From an uncultured Lachnospiraceae bacterium (lineage in GTDB: Bacteria > Bacillota > Clostridia > Lachnospirales > Lachnospiraceae): a DNA stretch of 12,403 nt. Made by a program: the position numbers and the translations under genes. Where the stretch lies: positions 1-12,403 of the forward strand of contig CADCOU010000145.1 in assembly GCA_902803155.1 (NCBI GenBank). Direction: 5' to 3'. The first letter of the stretch is position 1; each line of letters starts with the position of its first letter. The notes beneath the pieces were generated by a model. It was given only the letters and a program-made list of their open reading frames with translations. It was not told where the DNA came from and ran no database searches. Shown piece after piece: positions 12,147-12,403 of this stretch.

Positions 12147-12403
12147 ATGCTTTTTCAGGAACTGGGGAAATTAAAACGAGGCTGGATCATGACATCGGTT
12201 ATCACGATGGCGATCGGTATCGTGATGATCATCTGTCCCGACCGGTATGTAGACATGCTGGTTGCGGCCCTGGGATATGTGCTGCTCGTAGTTGCGACAG
12301 TCATGGTGCTGGAGTTCCTCTCCAGCAAGAAAGCGCTGATCAATTATATATATCTGGCAGGCGCCCTGCTCATCGGGATACTCGGAATGGCAGTCCTGTT
12401 CTA
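12147..12403 (+). CDS. DUF308/HdeD-like integral membrane protein, N-terminal part (cut by window end)
   Basis: Starts at ATG 12147 with a strong GGAGGAG site (12134-12140) six bases upstream; the frame stays open through the last complete codon, giving 85 residues before the window ends. After a short charged N-terminus (LFQELGKLKRGW) come three hydrophobic segments: about 14-30 ending in CPDRY, about 36-54, and about 65-84. Paired helices with a GW start, an IVMIICP-type turn and a short polar loop resemble the DUF308/HdeD family of small six-helix membrane proteins. HdeD is linked to acid resistance in E. coli, but clostridial members are uncharacterised. It is probably not tightly tied to the upstream operon, given the 133-base gap and candidate promoter. 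Confidence 0.8.
   Translation, partial: MLFQELGKLKRGWIMTSVITMAIGIVMIICPDRYVDMLVAALGYVLLVVATVMVLEFLSSKKALINYIYLAGALLIGILGMAVLF

Overview
The window is a gene-dense stretch of about 12.4 kb with every gene on the + strand and a GC content a little above 50% (estimated by eye). Gene content and order (priA-def-fmt-rsmB-rlmN-stp-prkC-rsgA-rpe-thiN) are the classic Firmicutes translation/cell-wall-signalling cluster. The PASTA-repeat kinase, the SpoIIE-type phosphatase and a CC/Se-like small protein point to Clostridia, probably Lachnospiraceae. The genus cannot be named from the sequence alone.

Layout: (1) 2-739, 3' end of priA (replication restart helicase). (2) 772-2259, def and fmt, the pair that removes and adds the N-formyl group of initiator Met. 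(3) about 2375-4763, rsmB and rlmN, two rRNA-modifying enzymes whose genes overlap. (4) 4769-7734, a PP2C phosphatase and its partner PASTA Ser/Thr kinase. (5) 7738-10031, rsgA (30S assembly GTPase), rpe (pentose phosphate epimerase) and thiN (thiamine pyrophosphokinase), closely packed except for an 82-base gap before rpe that holds strong hairpins. (6) 10034-10345, a small Cys-less protein that looks like a degenerate CC/Se-motif family member. (7) 10382-12013, a membrane-anchored SpoIIE/RsbU-type phosphatase with an extracytoplasmic sensor region and HAMP. (8) 12147-end, the start of a DUF308/HdeD-like membrane protein, cut by the window edge.

Gaps from priA to the phosphatase are short (the longest is about 115 bases), no rho-independent terminator is visible, and several genes overlap or sit 1-5 bases apart, so much of the window is probably one long transcription unit. 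The functional theme is protein synthesis (formyl-Met handling, 16S and 23S rRNA methylation, 30S maturation) joined to a Ser/Thr phosphorylation switch. No stretch above 300 bases lacks a gene.

I see no mobile element, CRISPR array, tRNA or rRNA, and no clearly new multi-gene system. The most unusual signals are at RNA level: a 43-base nearly fully paired hairpin inside the start of prkC, whose 3' arm uses the only CTA and only CGA codon of that gene, and perfect 10-bp inverted repeats just upstream of rsmB and of rpe. At protein level the points of interest are the Cys-less CC/Se-like protein, the extra domain after the PASTA repeats of PrkC, and an orphan SpoIIE-type phosphatase.
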